IMG/VR virus record: IMGVR_UViG_3300037502_002674
Location: 1-50,398 of that record
Direction: 5' to 3' (one strand)
Length of the DNA: 50,398 nucleotides
From: a virus
Shown here: positions 31,652-38,889 of the stretch, in pieces
How the letters are laid out: each line of letters starts with the position of its first letter
How positions within the stretch are numbered: position 1 is the stretch's first letter
The notes under the pieces: model-generated
Told to the model about the DNA's origin: nothing
Databases searched by the model: none
What the model saw: only the letters and a program-made list of their open reading frames with translations
Position numbers and translations under genes: made by a program

Positions 31652-33352
31652 ATGAAAGCAGATATTTCAAAGTACTTTTTTGAACAGACCGGACACCATA
31701 CGCCTATCCCTGACGCAAGCGGGGAGAACGTGAAAATCCGGTGCCCGTATTGTAGTAGTACAAGGCGGCACCAAGCGGATAGGAGTATGAGTGTGAATAT
31801 TAAAACCGGGATGTACAAATGCCACAACTGCCAAAAGTCCGGGGTGGCATTGAGGAGAAAGGAGGAGAAAGTCTATAAGCGCCCAAGTGTTACCAATACC
31901 GAGCTGACAGAAAAAGCGCGTTGGTTTTTCACAATGGAGCGACGCTTGCCAGATAGTGTAATTGAAGGGAACCACATAGGCAGCGGGTATAGTCCGACAA
32001 AAGGTGAGTACGTAGCTTTTAATTACTATCTGAATTTTAAGCATGTCAATACCAAATACCGCTCCATATCGCAAAAGGCGTTTTCTATGGAGACCGGGGC
32101 GCAGCTTTGTTTGTACAACGGGGATTCCTTAAAGACGGCCAAAGAATATGCTATCATTACCGAGGGCGAAATGGATGCTTTGTCGTGGATGGCAGCGGGG
32201 TTTGTCTTTACGACAAGCGTTCCGAATGGTGCCGCCAACAACACCGCCTATTTAGACCCGCACATAGATGATTTTGAGCACATCGAAACCATCTACATAT
32301 CCGGCGATCAAGACCCGGCAGGGTATAATCTATCCCTTACCCTTGCCGATAGGATAGGTCGGGAGAAATGCCGCCTCATAGGTTTTCCGGTAGGTATAAA
32401 GGATGCAAACGAAATCTTACAAACGTACGGAGAAGAGCAAGGAAAAGCACTTTTACGTGAATGCTTTGAAACGGCACGTCCTTTCCCGGTTGAAGGGGTA
32501 GAAACAGTGAGCGATCACTTAGACGAAAGCTATACCTACTTGGTAAGCGGATACCCCGAAACTTTGGATATAGGCGTTCCGGGGCTTTGCATGTTGATGT
32601 CGCTATTTCCAACTGAAGTAACAATCATTACCGGGGCACCGGGCAGTGGTAAATCCAATCTGGTTGACGCCATGATGGTCAACCTGATGGATAAGCACGA
32701 CATGCGCATGGCCGTTGTGAGCGCAGAAAAATCAACGCCGCTACATATTACCGGGCTCGTTAAGAAACACTGTCAGAGCGCCATTGTGGACGGTCAGGAA
32801 GCTATACGCGCTTTGGAAAAGCTCAACGATTATCTTTACTACATATCCGGCGATGGCCTCTATAAATTAGAGGATATACTTGAGCGGGCAGAGCGATTGG
32901 TAAAAACGCGGGGCATAAAAGCGCTTGTAATTGACAACCTGTCTTGTGTCGATCAGAGCGGATATGCAAGTATAAGCGATGGCGCAGCTACGATGATGGC
33001 CAAAATCAAAAGCCTTGCAAAGAAATACCGGCTAATCGTTTTCTTGGTAGCGCACCCGCGAAAGCTACAAAGCAATGCCAATGGCTTTGAGCTTCCTAAT
33101 GGATACGATATTTTAGGCAGTAGCCACTTTTACAACTTGGCCGACAACATTATCGCAATGGCGCTAAGGGACGACTGCGTAGAGGTGGCGACGCGGAAGG
33201 TAAAGAATATGGAATTTGTATCGCCACTTGGAAAATTAGGCGTCCGGGAATTGGTTTTTGACCGTTCGCGGGGCGGGCTATACCGGACGGTAAACGGCGA
33301 GGAACTTGAAAGGCGAAAGCAAAAAGAGGACGAGGTCTTTGATTTATTCTAA
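31652..33352 (+). CDS. Primase-helicase (T7 gp4-like)
   Basis: 566 residues combining both activities. The zinc-binding domain has C31/C34 and C57/C60. The TOPRIM has EGEMDA (171-176) and SGDQDPAG (217-224). The RecA-type helicase has Walker A GAPGSGKS (328-335), Walker B LVIDN (425-429) and motif H4 VAHPR (466-470). It unwinds DNA and primes lagging-strand synthesis. Its leader contains CACTAAAACCA, 8 bases before the ATG, an extended form of the cassette leader box. Confidence 0.92.
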   Translation: MKADISKYFFEQTGHHTPIPDASGENVKIRCPYCSSTRRHQADRSMSVNIKTGMYKCHNCQKSGVALRRKEEKVYKRPSVTNTELTEKARWFFTMERRLPDSVIEGNHIGSGYSPTKGEYVAFNYYLNFKHVNTKYRSISQKAFSMETGAQLCLYNGDSLKTAKEYAIITEGEMDALSWMAAGFVFTTSVPNGAANNTAYLDPHIDDFEHIETIYISGDQDPAGYNLSLTLADRIGREKCRLIGFPVGIKDANEILQTYGEEQGKALLRECFETARPFPVEGVETVSDHLDESYTYLVSGYPETLDIGVPGLCMLMSLFPTEVTIITGAPGSGKSNLVDAMMVNLMDKHDMRMAVVSAEKSTPLHITGLVKKHCQSAIVDGQEAIRALEKLNDYLYYISGDGLYKLEDILERAERLVKTRGIKALVIDNLSCVDQSGYASISDGAATMMAKIKSLAKKYRLIVFLVAHPRKLQSNANGFELPNGYDILGSSHFYNLADNIIAMALRDDCVEVATRKVKNMEFVSPLGKLGVRELVFDRSRGGLYRTVNGEELERRKQKEDEVFDLF

Positions 33353-33368
33353 CTTTAAATTATCTTTG
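33338..33368 (+). promoter_or_regulatory. Consensus Bacteroidota promoter
   Basis: TTTG (33338-33341), 19 bases, TATCTTTG (33361-33368), overlapping the end of the primase-helicase gene. It decides the next start: the GTG at 33368 lies in the -7 box, so the ATG at 33386 is used. Confidence 0.8.
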
Positions 33369-33385
33369 TGGAAAACAGAAAGGGT

Positions 33386-33601
33386 ATGACAGAGGCAAAA
33401 AATCCCAGCCGGGATGCAACGATTTTTGTAAACGACGATGAACTCCTCAAATTTATTGAGGAGGAAAAGCAAAACGGCTTATCCCAAAAAGAAGCATGGG
33501 AGAAGTACGAAGCTATCCGCCGCTCGTACGGGGCAAAGCGTAATAGGTTCAAGACTATTCAGAGCTTCAACATGTGGAAGTCCCGCTACTTGACCACTTG
33601 A
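33386..33601 (+). CDS. Small basic hypothetical protein
   Basis: 71 residues from ATG 33386 (MTEAKNPSRDATIFVNDDEL). Residues 20-65 look like two helices and a turn (LLKFIEEEKQNGLSQKEAWEKYEAIRRSYG) and could bind nucleic acid. Short leader from a strong promoter. It precedes the SSB-like gene. Confidence 0.55.
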   Translation: MTEAKNPSRDATIFVNDDELLKFIEEEKQNGLSQKEAWEKYEAIRRSYGAKRNRFKTIQSFNMWKSRYLTT

Positions 33602-33628
33602 TTTTTTCATTTTTAAATATTTTCCTTT

Positions 33629-34627
33629 ATGTCGAATTTCATTATTGAAGCGCCTCAAGAGGGCGATCGCGCAGAGCGCAAAGCGAACGGGCTACCGCCG
33701 TTTAAGGTGCTCAACTACAAGTCCGGCAAGACCGGGGAGCTGTACGCAAAGACTGCGCATGAGAAGAACATCGAATACTTTGCAAACGGCGATGTGGGAT
33801 TTTCCTACTATGATAAGGAAATCGGAACCGTGAACATCAAAGAAGGCACGTTCGCTTTACTTGGCATGTTCTGGAAGCTCAACACCTATACCGGGGGCAA
33901 AAAAGACCTTGACCGCTGGTCGTCCAACATGGTGCTGGACATTAAGCGCGACGAGATGCAGATTTACCGCAATGGGGAGCCGACGAAGTTCAAGGGTATT
34001 TACAGAGATTTGAAGGATCAGAACATCTGGACAAAGGAAACAAAGATCGGCCTGTTTTGGGTTGTGATGGAACTTACAACCGAGAAGCTCTACGCCATTG
34101 AGTTGACCAATACCGTGAAGAACGGCGTAAAGCGTGCTGTCCTTAAAGCATATTCAAAGCCTATCAGTGCACAGTCCATTGAGCGCGAGGGTTTGTACGG
34201 GTTGTTTGACAGCCCCGACAACTTCCACACATTTGCACTGATGGGCTGTAATCTTGCTAACGATAAGGGTATGCCGTACAAAGGCGAGAAAGGAGAGGGC
34301 GACGGCTATTTTATGCCGCACTTCCAGTGTGGTATTTTACGCCGGGAGAAGGCGCCAGAGATCGCCGCAAAGCTATACGAAGCCCGCACAGCTTTCTTTT
34401 CCGTACTTGAGGAACGCATGGGCGCAAAAATAGAAACCGTCAAGGAATCTTTTGCCAGTCGCTCTGAAGTAGAAGAAGAAGAGAGTCTAAGCGATTTGCT
34501 AAAAAAGCACAACGTCGCACCGGGATACAATGTAGTTGCATCCGGAGGTACCGCTACTGCACATGCGATTGCCAACGCCAAGCGCGACCCGTTTGCGGAC
34601 GATGATCCGAACGATTTGCCATTCTGA
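33629..34627 (+). CDS. Putative single-strand DNA-binding protein with SSB-type acidic tail
   Basis: 332 residues. The C-terminus ends PFADDDPNDLPF, like the acidic 'DDDIPF' tail by which SSBs recruit replication partners. A Ser/Gly linker precedes it (NVVASGGTATAHA). The body (beta-rich, KIGLFWVVMELTTEKLYAIELTN) is not a recognisable OB fold by eye, so it may be a T7 gp2.5-like functional analogue. Strong promoter upstream and position after the primase-helicase fit an abundant replication protein. Confidence 0.55.
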   Translation: MSNFIIEAPQEGDRAERKANGLPPFKVLNYKSGKTGELYAKTAHEKNIEYFANGDVGFSYYDKEIGTVNIKEGTFALLGMFWKLNTYTGGKKDLDRWSSNMVLDIKRDEMQIYRNGEPTKFKGIYRDLKDQNIWTKETKIGLFWVVMELTTEKLYAIELTNTVKNGVKRAVLKAYSKPISAQSIEREGLYGLFDSPDNFHTFALMGCNLANDKGMPYKGEKGEGDGYFMPHFQCGILRREKAPEIAAKLYEARTAFFSVLEERMGAKIETVKESFASRSEVEEEESLSDLLKKHNVAPGYNVVASGGTATAHAIANAKRDPFADDDPNDLPF

Positions 34628-34652
34628 TAATTGCTTCATTTGCCAATACGTT

Positions 34653-34680
34653 GCCTATGTGGGTGAAAGCCCGCATAGGT
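34653..34680 (+). terminator. Hairpin after SSB-like gene, no U-tract
   Basis: CCTATGTGGG / CCCGCATAGG (one T-G pair) with a TGAAAG loop, followed by TAGCTTTAAAA. It may stop part of the transcription or protect the 3' end. Confidence 0.5.
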
Positions 34681-34699
34681 AGCTTTAAAACCAAACTGT

Positions 34700-35224
34700 A
34701 TGAACGCACCATTTAAGTTCTTAGATGCAGAGGAACTGGAAGCCCTGCTTATGAGTTCCGACACCAAAACACTAAAAGACGTGCAAAGCGTGGACGGGAA
34801 CTATCACATGTTTAGCCATGTCCAACCTTTGAGCGGCGGCGAGCTGCTTATTTTTCAGTACTACGTTCCAAGTTTAGATGACGAAGATGATGAAGGGGTG
34901 TTACCAGACAACATCTGGAGCCGCATATTTATAGGCCCCTCATTCGGAGAAGGAACGCAAGTCTTGCAACATGGGATGCTTACCTTTCCTTTAATTGTGG
35001 TCAACGAACACAACGCCAATAGCATTGTTGAAATCGTAAACGACGGGATTGTGGCCTTCGAGGTCAATGGCGATAGGGAACTCGCAAAAAATACGTATCT
35101 TTGGATGAAGAAAACCCCGGTAGAGGGCGTATTTCAGCGACTTGGCGAAGAAGTAATTGCGGCGTACATGAACGGATTAATGGGAGGAGAGGCAAAGAAA
35201 TTCCTAATCAATACAGAGAAATGA
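34700..35224 (+). CDS. Hypothetical acidic protein
   Basis: 174 residues with an acidic loop (SLDDEDDEGVLPD) inside a beta-rich body (LIFQYYVPSL, SRIFIGPSFG, IVEIVNDGIVAFEVN). TAAAACCAAAC before the ATG resembles the leader-box extension. The stop overlaps the endolysin ATG (ATGA), so it belongs to the lysis unit. Function unknown. Confidence 0.55.
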   Translation: MNAPFKFLDAEELEALLMSSDTKTLKDVQSVDGNYHMFSHVQPLSGGELLIFQYYVPSLDDEDDEGVLPDNIWSRIFIGPSFGEGTQVLQHGMLTFPLIVVNEHNANSIVEIVNDGIVAFEVNGDRELAKNTYLWMKKTPVEGVFQRLGEEVIAAYMNGLMGGEAKKFLINTEK

Positions 35225-35730
35225 GCCTTGCAATCAAAAGAAAGTTCGTCACCGATTTGCGACCCTTCGCAATCCAGACACAGAACAAAACCGGGATTGC
35301 CGCCGACTTTATCTTAGCTCAAGCGGCGCTGGAATCCGGATGGGGCAGAAAGGCACCGGGCAATATGTACTTTGGGATCAAAGATACCGACGGCGTAAAT
35401 GGGAACGAGCAACTCTTGACTACAACAGAGTTTTCCCGCAACCCTAATCTGAAATTCCCGGTTATCTTGAGCGTCACTAAAGAAATCCGAAAAGGCGTTG
35501 AGTGGTTTCGCTACCGGGTACGGGATTATTTTCGAAAGTATAAGACGCCGGAAGAAAGTTTTACCGACCATGCGCAGTTTTTCCTGAAGAACAGACGCTA
35601 TCGAGAGGCGTTAAAGGTGCGAAGCGATCCTTATGCTTTTGCTACCGAAGTGGCGAAAGCAGGGTATGCGACAGATCCGGAATATATTAAGAAACTCCAT
35701 TCATTAATCAAAGAAATTCAAGGGCTATGA
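35221..35730 (+). CDS. Glucosaminidase endolysin (FlgJ-like)
   Basis: 169 residues from the ATG that overlaps the previous stop. Longer upstream starts read through that gene in another frame. FILAQAALESGWGRKAPGNMYFGIK is the classic lysozyme-subfamily-2 signature with catalytic Glu in ALESGWG. FTDHAQFFLKNRRYREAL and a YATDPEYIKKL end complete the FlgJ-like fold. It lacks a signal sequence, so it needs a holin or pinholin. It cleaves peptidoglycan glycan strands during lysis. Confidence 0.87.
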   Translation: MSLAIKRKFVTDLRPFAIQTQNKTGIAADFILAQAALESGWGRKAPGNMYFGIKDTDGVNGNEQLLTTTEFSRNPNLKFPVILSVTKEIRKGVEWFRYRVRDYFRKYKTPEESFTDHAQFFLKNRRYREALKVRSDPYAFATEVAKAGYATDPEYIKKLHSLIKEIQGL

Positions 35731-35891
35731 GCGAAATGATTAAGCGCAAAGACGGTAGCAAAAGCCGACGGGGACTTTGGGACAATATTAGGAAGAAAGC
35801 AGCGGAGAACAAGAGGACCGGGAAGAAAGGCAAAGCGCCAAGCCAAGAGATGCTTGAGCAGGAGCGTAAAATCAAAGCTAAAAAGAAATGA
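35727..35891 (+). CDS. Small basic phage protein, lysis-cassette neighbour
   Basis: 54 residues (MSEMIKRKDGSKSRRGLWDN), strongly basic. The 'GSxSxRGLWDNIR...GKKPxxxMLxQExxIKA' pattern is widespread as a tiny phage protein, usually near structural or lysis genes. It overlaps both neighbours as ATGA. Function unknown. Confidence 0.6.
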   Translation: MSEMIKRKDGSKSRRGLWDNIRKKAAENKRTGKKGKAPSQEMLEQERKIKAKKK

Positions 35892-36013
35892 CGTTACTTG
35901 CATCTGCATTCTTTGTTATTGCGCTCTTTATAGCTATGACAATCATCGTGACGCGGGAAAAGAAAAGCGTCGAAAAAGATGAAAAAAATAGTGACAAAAG
36001 TTTGTACAAATAA
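35888..36013 (+). CDS. 41-residue membrane protein, holin/spanin-like position
   Basis: MTLLASAFFVIALFIAMTIIVTREKK is one transmembrane helix followed by a charged 17-residue tail. Directly coupled (ATGA) to the lysis unit behind the signal-less endolysin, it is a candidate holin or inner-membrane spanin. The size is small for either, so the role is inferred from position. Confidence 0.5.
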   Translation: MTLLASAFFVIALFIAMTIIVTREKKSVEKDEKNSDKSLYK

Positions 36014-36031
36014 AAAAATGTGCTACTTTTG
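36001..36031 (+). promoter_or_regulatory. Consensus Bacteroidota promoter of structured RNA
   Basis: TTTG (36001-36004), 19 bases, TACTTTTG (36024-36031). It overlaps the 3' end of the membrane-protein gene and drives the RNA locus. Confidence 0.85.
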
Positions 36032-36230
36032 TAATGCGGGGTGCATACCACGGGGGAGCTTCACTTTCTTAATGGTGATAGAAAGTTGGGTTTAAACGCA
36101 GCAAGCTCTTGTGTCAGTGGATACCTTGTAAAATGTTCTGTGTTGCAGAACACGGAGGGCTTTAAGGGTAGGCTTTTGGCAGTGTATGGCACGGAACATT
36201 TTTTTTGGAAAAAAGGAGCTTTCTCATAAT

Positions 36231-36245
36231 GGTTTTAGTGGTTAG
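36231..36245 (+). promoter_or_regulatory. Anti-leader-box (reverse complement of CTAACCACTAAAACC)
   Basis: Exact reverse complement of the extended leader box. Read on the minus strand it precedes an ATG at 36227 of a 21-codon frame, an alternative but weaker explanation. Confidence 0.7.
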
Positions 36246-36247
36246 TT

Positions 36248-36275
36248 GCAGGGGTTAATTGCCCCTGCCTTTTTT
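36248..36275 (+). terminator. Intrinsic terminator of the structured RNA
   Basis: GCAGGGG / CCCCTGC 7-bp stem, loop TTAATTG, then CTTTTTT. Confidence 0.88.
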
Positions 36276-36319
36276 GACGAGTACGTTTTTTTCATATATG
36301 GTTTTTAGTGTTCCGTTCC

Positions 36320-36346
36320 GCCGGGCTGAAGTGTCCCGGCTTTTTT
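36320..36346 (+). terminator. Second intrinsic terminator
   Basis: GCCGGG / CCCGGC with loop CTGAAGTGT, then TTTTTT. It is the second of three consecutive terminators between the structured RNA and tRNA-Met. Confidence 0.8.
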
Positions 36347-36390
36347 CGAGAGTGATTTGTTATATCATAGTTTTTGGGATTCTTGGTCAT

Positions 36391-36434
36391 GCCGCCGGGT
36401 ACCTTTTGTGCATTCGCACACTCGGCGGCCTTTT
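36391..36434 (+). terminator. Third terminator-like hairpin
   Basis: GCCGCCG / CGGCGGC enclosing an inner TGTGC ATTC GCACA hairpin, then CTTTT, just before the tRNA gene. Confidence 0.65.
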
Positions 36435-36439
36435 AGAAT

Positions 36440-36511
36440 TGGGGCGTATATTAATGGTAGATTTCCGGGCTCATAACCCGGCCGGTGTAGGTTCGATTCC
36501 TGCCGCCCCGA
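36440..36511 (+). tRNA. tRNA-Met (anticodon CAT)
   Basis: The acceptor TGGGGCG pairs with CGCCCCG (first pair T-G). The anticodon arm CCGGG CTCATAA CCCGG has anticodon CAT (36472-36474). The T-arm GTAGG TTCGATT CCTGC is canonical. The D-loop AATGGTAGA is typical but its stem is weak. The 3' CCA is not encoded. A CAT anticodon could mean elongator Met or, after lysidine modification, Ile(AUA). Confidence 0.85.
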
Positions 36512-36545
36512 CAGAGTTTTTATGGGTTTAATTTGGGTGAATGAC

Positions 36546-36576
36546 GCCGCCAGTACTCCTACGCTGGCGGCTTTTT
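36546..36576 (+). terminator. Intrinsic terminator after tRNA
   Basis: GCCGCCAG / CTGGCGGC 8-bp stem, then TTTTT. It lies inside an apparent N-terminal extension of the next ORF, which argues for the later start there. Confidence 0.88.
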
Positions 36577-36587
36577 ATTCTAAAGAA

Positions 36588-36797
36588 ATGATTAGTACAG
36601 AGATAAGATTGCCCAGAGACGGGCAGGAAATAACTTTTACCGCTGCCTATGAGGATGGCGATTTGAAATATACTGGTAGCCACTTTGGTGTTTACAAAGA
36701 TGGCAGGTTCTACGCCTTTTGTGGGACGGATAAGCAAGGGCCGAGGTACAAGGAGGTTAAAAACGTCCTCAACTGGAAAGGCATTCATTCAGAATAA
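36588..36797 (+). CDS. Hypothetical small protein
   Basis: 69 residues from ATG 36588 (MISTEIRLPRDGQEITFTAAY), after the terminator. Mostly beta (GSHFGVYKDGRFYAFCG). Its 3' end TAAAACCAATGGCA repeats the leader of the primase-helicase gene. Function unknown. Confidence 0.5.
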   Translation: MISTEIRLPRDGQEITFTAAYEDGDLKYTGSHFGVYKDGRFYAFCGTDKQGPRYKEVKNVLNWKGIHSE

Positions 36798-36807
36798 AAC
36801 CAATGGC

Positions 36808-37101
36808 ATGAAAATGTATCAAGTAAACACCGGATATATGGGCACCACTGCCTACAAGATATTCGAAGTTGAGGTAGAGCGGGCAACAACCCACTTTATC
36901 ACAATCAAAGGACAGAAGCACAAGACTGCAAGGTCAAATGCTTATAGCTACTTTGCCGAAACAAGGGAGGATGCGCTCAAATGGATAGGGGAGCAGCTTA
37001 CAAGCAAGTTGAGCAGGGCAAGGCACAATAAAGAGCAGGCGGAAAAGGATATTGCCTATTACGAAAAAGAACTCAAAAACCTGAAGGATGGAAAATTCTA
37101 A
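36808..37101 (+). CDS. Hypothetical small protein
   Basis: 97 residues from the ATG after ACCAATGGC (MKMYQVNTGYMGTTAYKIFE). A beta-sheet start (VERATTHFITIKGQK) and a coiled-coil end (SRARHNKEQAEKDIAYYEKELKNL). The longer upstream frame overlaps the previous gene. Function unknown. Confidence 0.5.
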   Translation: MKMYQVNTGYMGTTAYKIFEVEVERATTHFITIKGQKHKTARSNAYSYFAETREDALKWIGEQLTSKLSRARHNKEQAEKDIAYYEKELKNLKDGKF

Positions 37102-37813
37102 TAGTGTTATACTAATAGATCATGCCGGAAGCGACAATAGTCACGCCATTGCTGCGTGGGCTTCTACTTTCTTAGATGTCAATGCGCCGATGCCGGACGA
37201 CCCCAAACAGCGTGTTGATGCACTGGTAAACAGCATTCAGTTGAACGGCAAGAAAGTACGTTCTGTAGAGGGTCTTTTGCGATGGTTAATGGATCCGTCG
37301 CACGACCCACACACATCGCCATTCCGGGCAAGCTACTTTCAATTTATTACGGTGACAGATATTGCGACGCACATTCAGTTTTTAAAGCATTCTGTGGCGA
37401 TGCTTGCGGAGAATGCGGAAAGTGCAAGATATAAGGAGTTGAAGGAGGATAAGTTTTACCTTCCGGCAGATTGGCTTAATTACGGCGACGAAGGCCAGTA
37501 TTGGCACGAACAACTATGGAAGCATACGCGACAAAGCAACAGGCTGTACCATGCCTGCCTATCGCAACTTATCAAGGCGGGAATGCCGAGGGCGCGCGCG
37601 AAAGAAACGGCCAGATATTTTAAGACGTACAATTCTCAAATCAACTCCTCAAAGATATTTAACTTTGACGGATTGATGCAGGTGTACTTTAAGAGAAGAA
37701 AAGAGAAGAACGCACAAAAAGAGATTAGCGATTTACTTGATCAAATGGTGCAATGTGTCAGGGATATTCCCGGAAACCCATTCAAGTATTCCTTAGAAGC
37801 ATTCGGGCTATGA
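37088..37813 (+). CDS. thyX: ThyX-like flavin-dependent thymidylate synthase, divergent
   Basis: 241 residues. PHTSPFRASYFQFITVTD (74-91) and the helix ending NAESARYKEL (109-118), then FYLPADW, follow the ThyX layout (H-SPF..., RHRx7S-x-RY, yiP). The C-terminal IFNFDGLMQVYFKRRKEKNAQKEI fits the substrate-binding end. The RHRx7S signature is degenerate: KHS stands where RHR is expected and the spacing differs by two. It may be an inactive or altered ThyX. It makes dTMP with FAD and folate in the normal family. Confidence 0.6.
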   Translation: MENSNSVILIDHAGSDNSHAIAAWASTFLDVNAPMPDDPKQRVDALVNSIQLNGKKVRSVEGLLRWLMDPSHDPHTSPFRASYFQFITVTDIATHIQFLKHSVAMLAENAESARYKELKEDKFYLPADWLNYGDEGQYWHEQLWKHTRQSNRLYHACLSQLIKAGMPRARAKETARYFKTYNSQINSSKIFNFDGLMQVYFKRRKEKNAQKEISDLLDQMVQCVRDIPGNPFKYSLEAFGL

Positions 37814-38073
37814 TAGATTATTTTAAGGTTGACTTTGTAACAGGCAGAATGGAGCCAGTAAAGGCAAAACCATACGGAAAAGAGGAAATACTGATTGGAA
37901 ACTCAAGATATAAGAGGGCGCCAAACATAAGAGACAGGCACGCTTCGTACCATGTTTCGTATTACAAGGCAAAAGACGCACTTATATTTTATTTGCAAAC
38001 AAAATACGATCGCCTTACTTCAGAGGCGAAAGACGTAGAGGCGCAACTTGAATTTGCGAAGTATAACTATTAA
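37810..38073 (+). CDS. Hypothetical small protein coupled to thyX
   Basis: 87 residues from the ATG overlapping the thyX stop (MIDYFKVDFVTGRMEPVKAK). Basic, with a C-terminal coiled coil (YDRLTSEAKDVEAQLEFAKY). Function unknown. Confidence 0.55.
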   Translation: MIDYFKVDFVTGRMEPVKAKPYGKEEILIGNSRYKRAPNIRDRHASYHVSYYKAKDALIFYLQTKYDRLTSEAKDVEAQLEFAKYNY

Positions 38074-38101
38074 CCATACATTTGGTTTTTGTTGGCAGTC
38101 G

Positions 38102-38130
38102 GGCGGGGCAATGTTTGTCCCGCCTTTTTT
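38102..38130 (+). terminator. Intrinsic terminator before tail module
   Basis: GGCGGG / CCCGCC stem with an 11-base loop, then TTTTTT. Confidence 0.85.
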
Positions 38131-38141
38131 GTTTATATTTG
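38114..38141 (+). promoter_or_regulatory. Promoter of tail module
   Basis: TATATTTG (38134-38141) is a perfect -7 box 19 bases before the first ring-protein ATG. The only TTTG (38114-38117) is 16 bases away, shorter than usual, and lies in the terminator loop. Confidence 0.55.
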
Positions 38142-38160
38142 CGACACATAAGCAAGTACT

Positions 38161-38889
38161 ATGGATTTACTGGAAATCCACCGCAGGATAAGGTTGGCGC
38201 TAAATAAAGACATTACGGGCTACTTGACGTCCGGGGAGATCGATATGGCGCTCGACAGGGCGCAGCTCATGGAGGTTCGTCACCTATATGGAGATGATAG
38301 GCGCCTGCCCAATAGTCCACTTGCTTATGGTATGACGTTGAAAATACACGCAGATTTAACGCCGTTTAAACGTGCTGTCGCGTTCAACTCCAATACATAC
38401 AACGAAGGCTCTAATGCAACAGGTACCGCTCCTTTAGGGATAATGGTATTCCCGGCGGATTATCTATACCCTATCGCTATTACGGTAATAGATAACGGCA
38501 TTCCGAGGACAGTGAAAATTGTCAGCGAGGATGAAATAGGCCTAAGGCTTGCAAGCACTATCAGAACGCCGACAGCATCACGTCCGGTAGCTATTATTGG
38601 AGGCGCCGATATTAACGGTACCTTTCTCGTTACAGGAAAAGGCAGGGCGCAATTATTTCCGGAGAGGGGATACAATGCAACACTTTACTATTTAATGCGC
38701 CCACAAGCGCCTATATTGAAAGGTACGGTAAATGGCAGGACGTTTACTTACGACCGGGCAAATACAATACAGCTACAATGGCCGGACGCCGCAATAGACC
38801 GCATTATCGAGCGGGCTATCGCCATCCTTGCAGAAAACTTACAAGAGGGGGAGATAGGGAATAACAACTACAATAAAGCACAGCAATGA
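38161..38889 (+). CDS. Tail-barrel ring protein-like
   Basis: 242 residues. The N-terminal helix bundle (MDLLEIHRRIRLALNKDITGYLTSGEIDMALDRAQLMEV) followed by a beta domain and LYYLMRPQAPIL fits head-completion or tail-tubular proteins of podoviruses, and the ring proteins of crAss-like tails. It is the first gene of the ATGA-coupled tail module. Assignment by pattern and order. Confidence 0.6.
   Translation: MDLLEIHRRIRLALNKDITGYLTSGEIDMALDRAQLMEVRHLYGDDRRLPNSPLAYGMTLKIHADLTPFKRAVAFNSNTYNEGSNATGTAPLGIMVFPADYLYPIAITVIDNGIPRTVKIVSEDEIGLRLASTIRTPTASRPVAIIGGADINGTFLVTGKGRAQLFPERGYNATLYYLMRPQAPILKGTVNGRTFTYDRANTIQLQWPDAAIDRIIERAIAILAENLQEGEIGNNNYNKAQQ

Larger units (their letters stand above)
36038..36275 (+). 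ncRNA. Candidate regulatory sRNA with anti-leader-box sequence
   Basis: Bounded by a consensus promoter and an intrinsic terminator. The RNA can fold GAGCTT/AAGCTC (36056, 36103) around ACTTTCT/AGAAAGT (36063, 36080), and TGTTCTG/CAGAACA (36134, 36146). Near the 3' end, before the terminator, GGTTTTAGTGGTTAG (36231-36245) is complementary over 10-13 bases to the AACCACTAAA(AC) leader boxes of the small-gene cassette. The locus also contains a GTG-started 62-codon frame without homology or leader. Predicted action is base pairing next to start codons. Confidence 0.5.

Noticed and set aside
36041-36229. 62-codon GTG-started ORF
   Set aside because: It overlaps several stable hairpins, has no leader box and an atypical composition. 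A structured RNA explains the promoter and terminator better, though translation is not excluded.
36165-36245. Minus-strand reading of the anti-box as a leader of a 21-codon ORF (MRKLLFSKKN...)
   Set aside because: Spacing to the ATG is shorter than in the cassette, no minus-strand promoter is seen, and the nearby terminator is oriented for the plus strand. Kept as the main alternative to the sRNA.
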